A stretch of 64,000 nucleotides of DNA from Clostridium luticellarii. Its GTDB lineage: Bacteria > Bacillota > Clostridia > Clostridiales > Clostridiaceae. Below are positions 18,453 through 27,561 of the stretch, one piece after another. The notes under the pieces were generated by a model. It was not told the DNA's origin, ran no database searches, and was given only the letters and a program-made list of their open reading frames with translations. Each line of letters begins with the position of its first letter. The first letter of the stretch is position 1. Position numbers and translations under genes: made by a program. The stretch is taken from the NCBI RefSeq assembly GCF_002995845.1, contig NZ_PVXP01000002.1, forward strand, positions 81,960-145,959. The letters run 5' to 3'.

Positions 18453-19643
18453 ATGAAATGTACTCCAAAATCTGAGGTATATACTAGAATTTCAAATTTT
18501 CAAAGAGAGCTGCAGGATAAAAATATAGATGGTGCAATTGTTTTGTTAAACAGTGACATGTTTTATTTTACAGGTACAGTCCAAAAATCATTTTTGTATA
18601 TGCCTTGTGATGGTGAACCTATACTTATGGTAAAAAGAAGTATGAGAAGAGCTTTAGATGAATCTCCTCTTAAGAATATAGTACCAATTAAAAGTCCCAG
18701 ACAAATTCCTCAAGTTTTATCAGACTTTGGATATGATTCTATTAAAAAGATAGGACTTGAGCTGGATGTATTACCGTTCAATATTTATACAATTTATAAA
18801 AATATGTTTCCAGATGCCAAATTTTATGATGTTTCTCCTCTTATAAGGGGTATAAGAGCTATAAAATCACTTTATGAAATACAACTTTTACAAAATGCAG
18901 TAAGCATAATAGGTGAGTCATTTTTACAGGTGCCTTCTTTTCTTCGAGAAGGTATGTCGGAGATGGAACTGGCTGCGTTATTTGAAGCTGAAATGCGCAA
19001 ACGTGGATATTCTGGATTCTGTAGGACTAGGGCTTTTAATCAGGAATTCTTTTATGGAAATGTATGTACCGGAGAAAGCGGATTTTATCCAAGCTTTTTT
19101 GATGGACCTGTAGGAGGATCAGGTCCTTCAGTATCCCATTCCCAAGGAGCAGGATGGAAAAGGGTAAATAAAAATGAAGTTGTTTACATAGATTATACCT
19201 GTGTCATTGAAGGGTATGCGGGAGATCAAACCAGAGTATTTTGTATGGGGCAGCTTACTCCAAAAATGGTGAAGGCATTTGATGATGCGGTGCTTATTGA
19301 ATCTGAAGTGGCTAAATCCATTAAGCCGGGTACACTGGCAGAGGAGCCCTATTTTTTAGCTCTCAAGATGGCAGAGGAAATGGGATATAAGGATAATTTT
19401 ATGGGATACAAAGAAGATAGGGTCAAGTTTTTAGGTCATGGTATTGGCTTGGAATTAGATGAGTGGCCAGTACTTGCTAAGGGATTTAAATCTCCTATTA
19501 TGCCTGGAATGACTTTTGCCATGGAGCCTAAATTTGTATTTCCTGAAGGTTGTATTGGTACTGAAAATAGTTTTGTTATGACGGAAACAGGATTGAAAAA
19601 TATGGCTACAATTCCTGAAGTAATTACTTATTTAGATAAATAG
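18453..19643 (+). CDS. M24-family (creatinase/aminopeptidase P fold) enzyme
   Basis: A 396-residue protein with an N-terminal creatinase-like domain (about 1-140) and a pita-bread catalytic domain. All five dimetal ligands of Xaa-Pro peptidases are present: Asp247 and Asp258 (YIDYTCVIEGYAGDQTR), His329 (LGHGIGLE), Glu358 (AMEPKF) and Glu371 (GTENSF). It is embedded in the mutase operon between the chaperone and the CoA-transferase. The fold also supports non-peptidase reactions, for example creatinase and the lyase DddP. A small-molecule role in this pathway is possible but unproven, and an ordinary peptidase remains the default. Confidence 0.82.
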   Translation: MKCTPKSEVYTRISNFQRELQDKNIDGAIVLLNSDMFYFTGTVQKSFLYMPCDGEPILMVKRSMRRALDESPLKNIVPIKSPRQIPQVLSDFGYDSIKKIGLELDVLPFNIYTIYKNMFPDAKFYDVSPLIRGIRAIKSLYEIQLLQNAVSIIGESFLQVPSFLREGMSEMELAALFEAEMRKRGYSGFCRTRAFNQEFFYGNVCTGESGFYPSFFDGPVGGSGPSVSHSQGAGWKRVNKNEVVYIDYTCVIEGYAGDQTRVFCMGQLTPKMVKAFDDAVLIESEVAKSIKPGTLAEEPYFLALKMAEEMGYKDNFMGYKEDRVKFLGHGIGLELDEWPVLAKGFKSPIMPGMTFAMEPKFVFPEGCIGTENSFVMTETGLKNMATIPEVITYLDK

Positions 19644-19685
19644 ATTAAAAATAGAATTTATTGCAAGTTAGAAGGGGGAAATAAA

Positions 19686-20663
19686 TTGAGTAAGCCTAAA
19701 AAGATTACATTAAAGGAAGCGGCTTCTTTAATAAATGATGGTGATGAGATAACTTTTAGCGGTTTTACCATCTGGAGACGTCCTGTGGCAATTTGCTATG
19801 AGTTAATTAGACAGCACAAGAAAAATTTACATCTATTTGAAGTACAGGGCGGATTTCACAGTGATCTATTGGTAGGCGCAGGATGTGTGAGCATCTGGGA
19901 AGGTGCCTGGATGGGTCAGGAAATGTTGGGCAAGATAGGAGAAAATCTGGCACGTAAGCAGATGAGTGGTGAAATTCTGGTTGATGATTACAGTCATGGT
20001 CAGACTGCTGGAAGACTTATGGCAGGAGCATTGGGACTGCCCTTTTTCCCCTGTGCACTCTCCATGGGTACGGATATTTTCAACCCTGAATATGATCAGC
20101 TTGCTAGAGCGGGTTTAAGGGATGGAAAACATCGTAATATTCCCGCTAAAAAGTATGTAATAGCAGATGATCCCTTTTTTGGAAGGGGAAAATGTGCACT
20201 GTTTCCTGCTGTAAATCCTGACGTAGCTTTGGTCTATGCACCTATAGTAGGAGATGAAGGTACTGTGCGTGTACTTGCACAGCCATATAATGATGAGGAA
20301 GTTATAAAAGCTTCCAAAAAGGTAATTGTAATATGTGAAGAAATTGTACCTGATGAATATTTAAGAAGAGATCCTGCTGCCAATATAGCTTCCGGTTATC
20401 AGATTGATTATGTGGTGGAGTGTCCTTGGGCGGCACATCCAACCGGTTCACAGTATTACTATGATACTGATGCAAAGTTCTTAAAAGATTATAACCGCAA
20501 TGTGCGTGATCAGAAGGCTTTTGACGAATTTGCAGAAAAGTGGATATTCAGTGTGAACAGCCATGAAGAATATCTGGAGAAATTAGGTGTAAGGAAGCTG
20601 GAAGAACTGCGTGCTAGTTCCATTATGGGTTATTCAACCAGGGCTAAAAGGGGGAAGAGATAA
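19686..20663 (+). CDS. Glutaconate-type CoA-transferase, subunit A
   Basis: Family I CoA-transferase alpha subunit related to GctA of glutaconate CoA-transferase, about 325 residues. The glycine-rich GDEITFSGFTIWRRP opens the protein, and it is longer than AtoD-type subunits. The TTG start at 19686 has GAAGGGGGAA before it. It abuts the beta subunit (TAA immediately followed by ATG). In this operon it most plausibly activates or releases the acid used or made by the mutase. Homology to glutaconate transferase does not fix the substrate, since relatives act on many acids. Confidence 0.87.
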   Translation: MSKPKKITLKEAASLINDGDEITFSGFTIWRRPVAICYELIRQHKKNLHLFEVQGGFHSDLLVGAGCVSIWEGAWMGQEMLGKIGENLARKQMSGEILVDDYSHGQTAGRLMAGALGLPFFPCALSMGTDIFNPEYDQLARAGLRDGKHRNIPAKKYVIADDPFFGRGKCALFPAVNPDVALVYAPIVGDEGTVRVLAQPYNDEEVIKASKKVIVICEEIVPDEYLRRDPAANIASGYQIDYVVECPWAAHPTGSQYYYDTDAKFLKDYNRNVRDQKAFDEFAEKWIFSVNSHEEYLEKLGVRKLEELRASSIMGYSTRAKRGKR

Positions 20664-21476
20664 ATGGCTAATTCAGAAGAGTATTGCAAACCCGGGGAGT
20701 TCAAACCTATAGATTTGCTGGCTGCTGCAGCTGCCCGGGAGGTTAACGATGGAGACGTTGTATTTGCAGGTACTGGTCTTCCAATGCTTGCTATAACTTT
20801 GGCCCAGCATCAGCATGCACCTAATGCGGTATGTGTATACGAAGGAGGAAGTATTGACGGAAGACCACTTGATATACCCACTTCTGTAGGTGATGCCCGA
20901 TGTGTTTATCAAGCTTCCAGGGCTACTGGATTATTTGATGCCTTTTATGGACAGTTACATTCAGGTTATGTGGATTTAGGCTTTTTAGGCGGAGCCGAAA
21001 TTGACAAATACGGGAATGTAAATTGTACGGTAATAGGCGATTACAATCATCCTAAAAAAAGATTTACAGGAAGCGGGGGCAATGCGGACATTTGTTCTTT
21101 TGCCAAAAAAACCGTGTTTATCATGGTTCAGGAAAAACGTAGATTTAAAGAACATGTTGATTATGTAACTTCACCAGGCTGGAAAATAAGAAATTGGCCG
21201 TCTGGAGAATGGGTTTCCAAAAAGGAGGTTTACGGTTCATATTTTCAGGGAGGAGTTTCTGCTGTAATTACAGATATGGCAGTATTTCGCTTTGATGAAA
21301 ATGGTGAAATGTATCTGGATACCGTACATCCTGGCTTTACAGTTCAGGATGTCATTGAACATGTAGGTTTCAAGCTCAATGTGTCCAGAGTGTCCGGAGA
21401 AACATTGCCGCCTACTAAAAAACAGATTGAGCTGCTGTACAATGATATAGATCCGGAAGGTATATTCCTGCCGTAA
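20664..21476 (+). CDS. Glutaconate-type CoA-transferase, subunit B
   Basis: Beta subunit related to GctB, 270 residues. The catalytic Glu that carries CoA is predicted as Glu60 in CVYEGGSIDGRP. FLGGAEIDKYGNVNCTVIGD and GSGGNADICSFAK are family motifs. It is the last gene of the seven-gene operon and starts on the base after the alpha-subunit stop, so the two are translationally coupled. A gap of about 135 nt with no clear terminator follows, then an Old Yellow Enzyme gene. Confidence 0.88.
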   Translation: MANSEEYCKPGEFKPIDLLAAAAAREVNDGDVVFAGTGLPMLAITLAQHQHAPNAVCVYEGGSIDGRPLDIPTSVGDARCVYQASRATGLFDAFYGQLHSGYVDLGFLGGAEIDKYGNVNCTVIGDYNHPKKRFTGSGGNADICSFAKKTVFIMVQEKRRFKEHVDYVTSPGWKIRNWPSGEWVSKKEVYGSYFQGGVSAVITDMAVFRFDENGEMYLDTVHPGFTVQDVIEHVGFKLNVSRVSGETLPPTKKQIELLYNDIDPEGIFLP

Positions 21477-21613
21477 ATAATAGATTACTGGAGTGTTGCA
21501 TTGGTAATTTTTTAAATTGCTGTGAACACTTCTTTTTTATAGCTTTAAAATTATGTTGTTCTTAATGGGTTATGATATAATATTATTTAAAGATCATGAT
21601 TGGGGGTATGGAT

Positions 21614-22606
21614 ATGTCCTATTTACTTGAACCTCTTAAAACGAGTAAATTAACGCTAAAGAACAGGTTGATTATGCCGCCTATGGCTACTTCAAAATCT
21701 GAAAAAGACGGCAGAGTAAGTGAAGATATATTGAAATATTATGATGAAAAGTCGAAGGGAGGATACATATCACTTGTAATTATTGAGCACAGTTTTATTG
21801 ATAAGGCTGGAAAAGCCAGTGAGAATCAGCTTTCCATATCAAATGACAGTGTAGTGGAAGGTTTGCAGAAATTGTCTGAAATTATTCATAGAAATGCTTC
21901 TAAAACTATAATGCAGATTAATCATGCAGGCAGTGCTGCCATGAGAAATGTTACAGGTTGTGAAGTGGTGGGTCCTTCTGCTGTATCAAATCCAATAAAG
22001 GGAGATATGCCAAGAGAACTTACCGGACTGGAAATTGATGACATAGTACAAAAATTCAAAGCAGCAGCACTTCGCGTAAAGGAAGCTGGATTTGACGGAG
22101 TTGAAATTCATTCAGCTCACGGGTATTTGCTCAATCAATTTTTTTCACCTCTCACCAATAAGAGAAATGACGAATATGGAGGAAATGTGAAGAGCAGAAT
22201 AAAGATACACCTGGATATAATCAAGGCAGTCCGCGGGGCCGTAGGTGATAATTTTCCCATTTTTTTACGCCTGGGAGCTTCTGATTATATGACAGGGGGA
22301 AGCACTGTAGAAGACAGTAAAATTGCGGCAAAAGAATTTGAAAAAGCAGGAGTGGATGTTCTTGACATTTCAGGAGGACTTTGCAGATATACTCTTCCAG
22401 GGAACACTTCCCAGGGATATTTTTCACCGCTTACCGAAGAAATTAAAAAAGTTGTGTCTGTTCCAGTCATCTTAACCGGAGGAATTACTGAATCGAAAGC
22501 TGCAGAAACACTGCTTTTACAGCATAAGGCAGATCTTATTGGTGTGGGAAGAGCCATATATAGAGATTCCAGCTGGGCCCAAAGAGCCATTGAAAGCCTC
22601 AGATAG
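21614..22606 (+). CDS. NADH:flavin oxidoreductase, Old Yellow Enzyme family
   Basis: FMN-dependent TIM-barrel reductase of about 330 residues. It shows LKNRLIMPPMATSKS at the FMN site, GAEIHSAHGYLL-type substrate motif (here GVEIHSAHGYLL), FFSPLTNKRNDEYGG and the C-terminal GVGRAIYRD. It reduces activated C=C bonds such as enals, enones or 2-enoates. It lacks the C-terminal iron-sulfur and FAD domains of full 2-enoate reductases. The ATG at 21614 is chosen for the GGGGGT 8 nt upstream. Its position after the mutase operon is suggestive but transcriptional linkage is not shown. Confidence 0.88.
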   Translation: MSYLLEPLKTSKLTLKNRLIMPPMATSKSEKDGRVSEDILKYYDEKSKGGYISLVIIEHSFIDKAGKASENQLSISNDSVVEGLQKLSEIIHRNASKTIMQINHAGSAAMRNVTGCEVVGPSAVSNPIKGDMPRELTGLEIDDIVQKFKAAALRVKEAGFDGVEIHSAHGYLLNQFFSPLTNKRNDEYGGNVKSRIKIHLDIIKAVRGAVGDNFPIFLRLGASDYMTGGSTVEDSKIAAKEFEKAGVDVLDISGGLCRYTLPGNTSQGYFSPLTEEIKKVVSVPVILTGGITESKAAETLLLQHKADLIGVGRAIYRDSSWAQRAIESLR

Positions 22607-22683
22607 TTTAATATATATTCAAGTATCAGAGCTAAGAGTTGAATTATCAAATTCGGATAAAAATATCATAATGAGGTGATTTT

Positions 22684-23802
22684 ATGAAAAGCAGCGTATA
22701 TTTTGTGAATTTAAGAGCCAGGAAGGCAAAGCAAAATAAAATAACCAAGATAAGAAAATTATTTGAAAAGGCCGGGTTTAACAATGTAATTGGCAAGGGG
22801 GACTTAACTGCTGTGAAGCTCCATTTTGGAGAACTCGGAAGTGACGGATATATAAATCCTGTATTTGTAAGACAGGTTGTTGACAAGATAAAGGAAGCTG
22901 ATGCCAATCCATTTTTAACTGATTCCAATACCTTGTATTCTGGAAGCAGATCGAATGCAGTTGACCATGTAAATACAGCCATACTGCATGGATTTAATTA
23001 TGCGGTGGTAAATGCACCTGTAATAGTAGCAGATGGCCTAAAGGGTGAAAATGTAAAAGAAGTAGAGATAGACAAAAAGCATTTTAAAAATACCAGGATA
23101 TCCGGAGTCATAGCTGGAGCTGACAGTATGATTGTGATGTCCCATTTTAAAGGCCATGAAGTGGCGGGGTTTGGCGGAGCTATCAAAAATTTAGCTATGG
23201 GATGTGCAAATCCCGATGGCAAGAAAGATCAACATTCTATAAGACCCAGTGTGGATATAGAAAAATGTATAGGCTGTGGACAATGTGCAAAAGTATGTCC
23301 CCAAAAAGCCATAACTATTGAAGATAAAAAATCATCCATAGATAAGATGAGATGTGTAGGATGCGGTGAATGTATGACTGTCTGTCCTGTCAAAGCCATT
23401 GAATCAGGCGGTGAGATGGAGGCAAAAATATTTACAGAAAAGCTTACTGAATATGCTTATGGAGCAGTGAAAGGGAAGGAAGGAAAAGTAGGATATATTA
23501 ATTTTATAATTAATGTGACTCCTGACTGTGACTGCGTTCCCTGGAGTGATGCTCCCATAGTACCGGATATAGGAATACTGGCATCTACGGATCCGGTAGC
23601 TTTGGACAGTGCCTGCTATGATTTGGTGAATGAAGCAGCGCCGTTAAATAATACTTTTCTAAAGGATAATGAGGCTAAGGGCGGTCACCAGTGTGAGGAT
23701 AAATTTAAAGCCATGAGAAAAAATACCTATGGTGAAGTTCAGCTGACTTATGGAGAGGAAATAGGACTTGGCTCTAGAGAGTATAAGCTGATAAACATAT
23801 GA
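22684..23802 (+). CDS. DUF362 protein with two 4Fe-4S clusters
   Basis: A 372-residue protein with a DUF362 domain split around a ferredoxin insertion. Two cluster motifs, CIGCGQCAKVCP and CVGCGECMTVCP, lie near residues 195-240. Relatives are common in anaerobes and are annotated only as iron-sulfur or uncharacterised proteins. It is probably cytoplasmic with a redox role, and no signal peptide is seen. The ribosome site is GAGGTGATTTT. It is separated from the OYE gene by 77 nt and closed by a strong terminator, so the two may share a transcript. Confidence 0.88.
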   Translation: MKSSVYFVNLRARKAKQNKITKIRKLFEKAGFNNVIGKGDLTAVKLHFGELGSDGYINPVFVRQVVDKIKEADANPFLTDSNTLYSGSRSNAVDHVNTAILHGFNYAVVNAPVIVADGLKGENVKEVEIDKKHFKNTRISGVIAGADSMIVMSHFKGHEVAGFGGAIKNLAMGCANPDGKKDQHSIRPSVDIEKCIGCGQCAKVCPQKAITIEDKKSSIDKMRCVGCGECMTVCPVKAIESGGEMEAKIFTEKLTEYAYGAVKGKEGKVGYINFIINVTPDCDCVPWSDAPIVPDIGILASTDPVALDSACYDLVNEAAPLNNTFLKDNEAKGGHQCEDKFKAMRKNTYGEVQLTYGEEIGLGSREYKLINI

Positions 23803-23816
23803 ATCGGGTTTCGATA

Positions 23817-23860
23817 TGGGCTTACAGTATAATTTTATTATATTGTGAGCCCGTTTTTTA
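23817..23860 (+). terminator. Rho-independent terminator after the DUF362 gene
   Basis: GGGCTTACAGTATAA pairs with the TTATATTGTGAGCCC arm, followed by GTTTTTTA. Confidence 0.9.
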
Positions 23861-23886
23861 ATGGCGGCTTACTGAAAAAAATAGCA

Positions 23887-23960
23887 TTGACAAATAGAAT
23901 GTTTTATGACATACTTTATATAGTAATAAATTTACTGCTGTATATATTTATAGGTAGTAA
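23887..23960 (+). promoter_or_regulatory. Candidate promoter and operator of the carbohydrate module
   Basis: TTGACA (23887) is followed 17 nt later by CATACT (23910). Downstream, TTTACTGC and GTAGTAAA (about 23930-23962) form an imperfect inverted repeat with a 15-nt spacer, a possible repressor site. The RpiR-type protein at 29981 is a candidate binder, by inference only. Confidence 0.4.
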
Positions 23961-24051
23961 ATAAACTATCATACAGATATATATACTGATATTCCTGAAG
24001 TATGGCAGGAGTTGAAGTTTAAATCAAGTATTTTAATGAGGAGGATATTAT

Positions 24052-25152
24052 ATGTTAAAGAAAGTAAAGGCACTGTTGATTGGAGATGCTATGATTCCGG
24101 GAAAAAGTTTTGAGGGAGCCTATGAAAAGTATCTGAAAAGATTTATAGATCAGGTTAAGGTTGGAGATTGGGAATCTGATTGGGGTAAGCTCCAGAATAG
24201 AAGATTGGAAGTAGAAAAAAAAGGTCCTGAAATAGAAGAAATTGATCCTTTGATAAAAGCTGAGGGAAAAGATGCTTCTGTACTTATGGGACTTTTTCTG
24301 CCTGTGTCTTCAAAAGTTTTTGAGGCCATGCCGAATTTGCATATAGTAGGTGTATCCAGGGCAGGACTTGAAAATGTAAATGTAGAGGAAGCTACGAAAA
24401 AAGGTATTCTTGTTTTCAATGTTAAGGGAAGAAATGCAGAGGCAGTTTCCGATTATGCAGTGGGAATGCTTTTGAGTGAATGTAGAAATATTGCAAGAGC
24501 TTTTCATTCAATAAAAGGTGGAAAATGGAGAAAAGAGTTTTCCAATTCCAGCTGGGTTCCAGAATTGAAAGGAAAAAATGTTGGTATTGTTGGATTTGGA
24601 TATATAGGAAGACTTGTAGCTAAAAAGCTCTCAGGTTTTGAAACAAATACCATGGTCTATGATCCATTTGTAGATGCGGAAGTTATAAAAAAAGCAGGTG
24701 CTGTTCCTGTGGACAAAGAAACCTTGTTTAGAGAAAGTGATTTTATAACTCTGCATGCTCGTTTGAGTGAAGAAACTAAAAATCTTGTAGGTGAAAAAGA
24801 ATTGTCCCTTATGAAACCCACAGCTTACCTTATAAATACTGCCAGGGCAGGGCTTGTGGAGGAGAAGGCGCTTTTAAATGCATTGAAGGAGAAAAAAATA
24901 GCTGGGGCAGGATTGGATGTATTCTGGACAGAGCCCATACCTGAAGGCAGTAATTTCTTAAAATTGGATAATGTGACTTTATCAACTCATATAGCAGGAA
25001 CCACTAAAGAGGCACTCAGCAGATCACCGGAGCTTCTCATGGAAGATATTGAAAAACTATTAAAAAATGAAGAAACCAGATTTGTGGTAAATCCTGAAGT
25101 GCTTCAAGATGAAAGATTCAAAAAATGGCTTGATGGGGTGAGAAAATGTTAG
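24052..25152 (+). CDS. D-isomer 2-hydroxyacid dehydrogenase
   Basis: A 366-residue NAD-dependent enzyme of the D-2-hydroxyacid dehydrogenase / phosphoglycerate dehydrogenase family. The Rossmann motif is GIVGFGYIGR near residue 180. The catalytic triad is Arg in NTARAGLVEE, Glu in FWTEPIPEG and His in STHIAGTT. It has a longer N-terminal section than simple members. It overlaps the aldolase gene by 7 nt and belongs to a three-gene unit with the aldolase and a sugar kinase. The substrate is probably an aldonate or sugar-acid intermediate; this is inferred from neighbours only. Confidence 0.85.
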   Translation: MLKKVKALLIGDAMIPGKSFEGAYEKYLKRFIDQVKVGDWESDWGKLQNRRLEVEKKGPEIEEIDPLIKAEGKDASVLMGLFLPVSSKVFEAMPNLHIVGVSRAGLENVNVEEATKKGILVFNVKGRNAEAVSDYAVGMLLSECRNIARAFHSIKGGKWRKEFSNSSWVPELKGKNVGIVGFGYIGRLVAKKLSGFETNTMVYDPFVDAEVIKKAGAVPVDKETLFRESDFITLHARLSEETKNLVGEKELSLMKPTAYLINTARAGLVEEKALLNALKEKKIAGAGLDVFWTEPIPEGSNFLKLDNVTLSTHIAGTTKEALSRSPELLMEDIEKLLKNEETRFVVNPEVLQDERFKKWLDGVRKC

Positions 25153-25982
25153 TCAGCTTATCATCTATGTTGGAAGATGCCCATTTGAATAAGTATGCGG
25201 TAGGTTCTTTTAATGTCTATAATTTTGAAACTATAAAAGGTGTGCTTGAATCAGCAGATGAGCTGAAAAAACCTGTCATAGTGGCATTTGGAGAAAAGTA
25301 TTTGGATAATATGGACCCAGAGACGGTCTATGCAGTAGTAAATTCACTGTCTAAAAATATTGATACTCCAGTGGCGCTTCACCTGGATCATTGTAAATCT
25401 TTTGACCACATAATTCAGGCCGTTAGAGCAGGATTTACATCTGTAATGTTTGATGGATCCAGTCTTGATTTTAAAGAAAATTTAAAAAGGACAGGAGAGA
25501 TAACCTCAATTGCACATGCAGTAGGGGTAACGGTGGAAGCAGAACTTGGAGCACTGACTCTTGGAGAGTATTCAAATGAAGATGATGGAAGACAGATCTA
25601 TACGGACCCGGATCAGGCTGAAGAATTTGTAAGCGAGACAAAAGTGGATGCTCTTGCCGTGTCAATAGGTACTGTCCACGGTATGTATAAAGGAGAACCT
25701 AAAATAGATATAGATGTATTGAAGGCAATATCTTCAAAGATAGAGACACCTCTGGTACTCCATGGAGGGTCTGGGACTCCTGAAGCCACTATTAGAGAAT
25801 GTATATCAAATGGTATCTGTAAAATAAATGTAAATACAGAAATATCGATGTACACTGTGAATAAGGTAAAAGAGGCGCTTAAGTCAGATACAAACTACCA
25901 TCTTTCGAAAATATCATTGATGGAAGTAAAATATATTAAAGAAGTTGTTGAAAAATATATGGATATGTTTTACGGCGCATAA
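25146..25982 (+). CDS. Class II aldolase (fructose/tagatose-bisphosphate family)
   Basis: Zinc-dependent aldolase of 278 residues. HLDHCKSFD carries the catalytic Asp and a Zn-binding His. VEAELGALT, GTVHGMYKG and LHGGSGTP supply the other Zn ligands and phosphate site, and NVNTEI binds phosphate. The start lies inside the end of the dehydrogenase gene, so translation is coupled. Being next to a dehydrogenase and an FGGY kinase suggests cleavage of a phosphorylated ketose from a side pathway and not the glycolytic step. Confidence 0.87.
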   Translation: MLVSLSSMLEDAHLNKYAVGSFNVYNFETIKGVLESADELKKPVIVAFGEKYLDNMDPETVYAVVNSLSKNIDTPVALHLDHCKSFDHIIQAVRAGFTSVMFDGSSLDFKENLKRTGEITSIAHAVGVTVEAELGALTLGEYSNEDDGRQIYTDPDQAEEFVSETKVDALAVSIGTVHGMYKGEPKIDIDVLKAISSKIETPLVLHGGSGTPEATIRECISNGICKINVNTEISMYTVNKVKEALKSDTNYHLSKISLMEVKYIKEVVEKYMDMFYGA

Positions 25983-26025
25983 CAATCACTTAGTATAAGT
26001 TTTATTTAAAGCTTGGAGGTATATT

Positions 26026-27531
26026 ATGGAGTGTACAATTATAATTGATGTGGGTACGTCCAGTTTAAAATCTATAATTTATAGTTTAAATGGCACTCTC
26101 ATACATGAGCAGTCCCAGGAATACCATACGGTAATAACAGGTGGAGATAATGTGGAACAAGCTCCTGAAACCTGGCATGGTGCATTGCTCTCTACTCTTA
26201 GGGATACTGCCGAATATGTAAAAGAAAAAGATTTAAGTATAAATGCAATTACCGTAACATCTCAAAGGGCATCTGTGATTCCGGTGGATATAGAAGGGCA
26301 GCCATTGTACAATGCCATTATGTGGCAGGATAAGAGAAGCACAAGTCAGTGCTCTAAACTTTCCGATGCAATCGGTATCAATAGCCTCTACCATAAAACC
26401 GGACTGAGATTGGATCCCTATTTTTCAGCACCGAAAATGCTGTGGCTTAAAGAAGAACAACCTAATATATATAAAAGTTCATACAGGCTATTGGGAGTAC
26501 AGGATTTTGTAATACATCTGCTAACCGGGAAATTTATTACCGACTGGACACAGGCATCAAGAACCATGCTTATGAATATAAATAGTTTTAGCTGGGATGA
26601 AGAGCTGCTCCATCAGATGGGAATAGATGAAAAGCTGCTGCCTGAACTCTGTGCTCCCGGCTCTATAGTGGGGAATCTCACAGAAAAGATGTCACAAATT
26701 ACTGGATTGAAATCGGGTACTCCTATAATTATAGGAGGTGGAGATCAGCAGTGTGCGGCACTGGCCTTGAATGTACTGAGATCTGGTTCTGCAGAAGCCA
26801 ATACAGGTACAGGCTCTTTTGTAGTTGCATTTTCTGAAAAACCTGCTTTTGATGAGGAAATGAGGACCTTGTGCAGTGCTGCAGCTGTGCCAGGTAAATG
26901 GATAGCTGAAGCAGGTATTTTTAACACAGGAGCCATATACAGGTGGGTTAAAGAAGAATTTTACAAAGAAAGCAGTGAAAATTCATTTGAAGAATTAAAC
27001 AAAGAAGCGCTGAAGTCTACAGTTGGTGCAAACGGCGTATTGCTGCTTCCGCATTTTCAGGGAAGTGCAGCACCTTACTGGAATCCCATGGCCAAGGGAG
27101 TAATTTTCAATCTGACCCTGGGTACCAGGAGAGGCGACATAGTAAAAGCCGTGCTTGAAGGAATAGCTCTTGAGATAGCTGATAACATTCGCCTTATTGA
27201 AAACATTTCCGGGAAGATTGACAGGGTGAGTGTGGCTGGAGGAATGACTAAATTTGATTTGTTTGACAAAATTCAGGCCAGTGCATTCAATAAAAATGTG
27301 ATAAAATATGAAAACAGTGAGGCAAGTTCTCTTGGAGCATTGATAAGCTCTGCTGTTACACTTGGCATTTATGGGGATTATAGTGAAGCATTTAAAAATA
27401 TATGTAATGGGCAGGAGAAAATATTTGAGCCCGACAGGGATTGTGCCATGTATTATGAAAAACTTCTAGAAAAGAAAAACGGTCTTTACAGTGCTTTGGA
27501 AAAAGGTGGTGTTTATAAACTGTTCAGTTGA
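26026..27531 (+). CDS. FGGY-family carbohydrate kinase (xylulokinase-like)
   Basis: A 501-residue two-domain kinase. The N-terminal phosphate-1 motif is IDVGTSSLKSIIY, the sugar-binding region is IMWQDKRS, and the C-terminal ATP-binding motif is VAGGMTKFDLFDKIQA. Length matches xylulokinase, gluconokinase and related enzymes, so the substrate is not fixed. It closes the dehydrogenase-aldolase-kinase unit: kinase, oxidation and C-C cleavage together would convert a sugar or sugar acid to triose-level products. Start follows TTGGAGGTATATT. Confidence 0.86.
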   Translation: MECTIIIDVGTSSLKSIIYSLNGTLIHEQSQEYHTVITGGDNVEQAPETWHGALLSTLRDTAEYVKEKDLSINAITVTSQRASVIPVDIEGQPLYNAIMWQDKRSTSQCSKLSDAIGINSLYHKTGLRLDPYFSAPKMLWLKEEQPNIYKSSYRLLGVQDFVIHLLTGKFITDWTQASRTMLMNINSFSWDEELLHQMGIDEKLLPELCAPGSIVGNLTEKMSQITGLKSGTPIIIGGGDQQCAALALNVLRSGSAEANTGTGSFVVAFSEKPAFDEEMRTLCSAAAVPGKWIAEAGIFNTGAIYRWVKEEFYKESSENSFEELNKEALKSTVGANGVLLLPHFQGSAAPYWNPMAKGVIFNLTLGTRRGDIVKAVLEGIALEIADNIRLIENISGKIDRVSVAGGMTKFDLFDKIQASAFNKNVIKYENSEASSLGALISSAVTLGIYGDYSEAFKNICNGQEKIFEPDRDCAMYYEKLLEKKNGLYSALEKGGVYKLFS

Positions 27532-27561
27532 ATTTCAGTTAATGATGATTTTTTGATAAGG

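Noticed and set aside
25146..25982. Glycolytic fructose-bisphosphate aldolase
   Set aside because: The gene overlaps a hydroxyacid dehydrogenase and precedes a sugar kinase, so a dedicated catabolic role fits better. The family alone cannot distinguish them.
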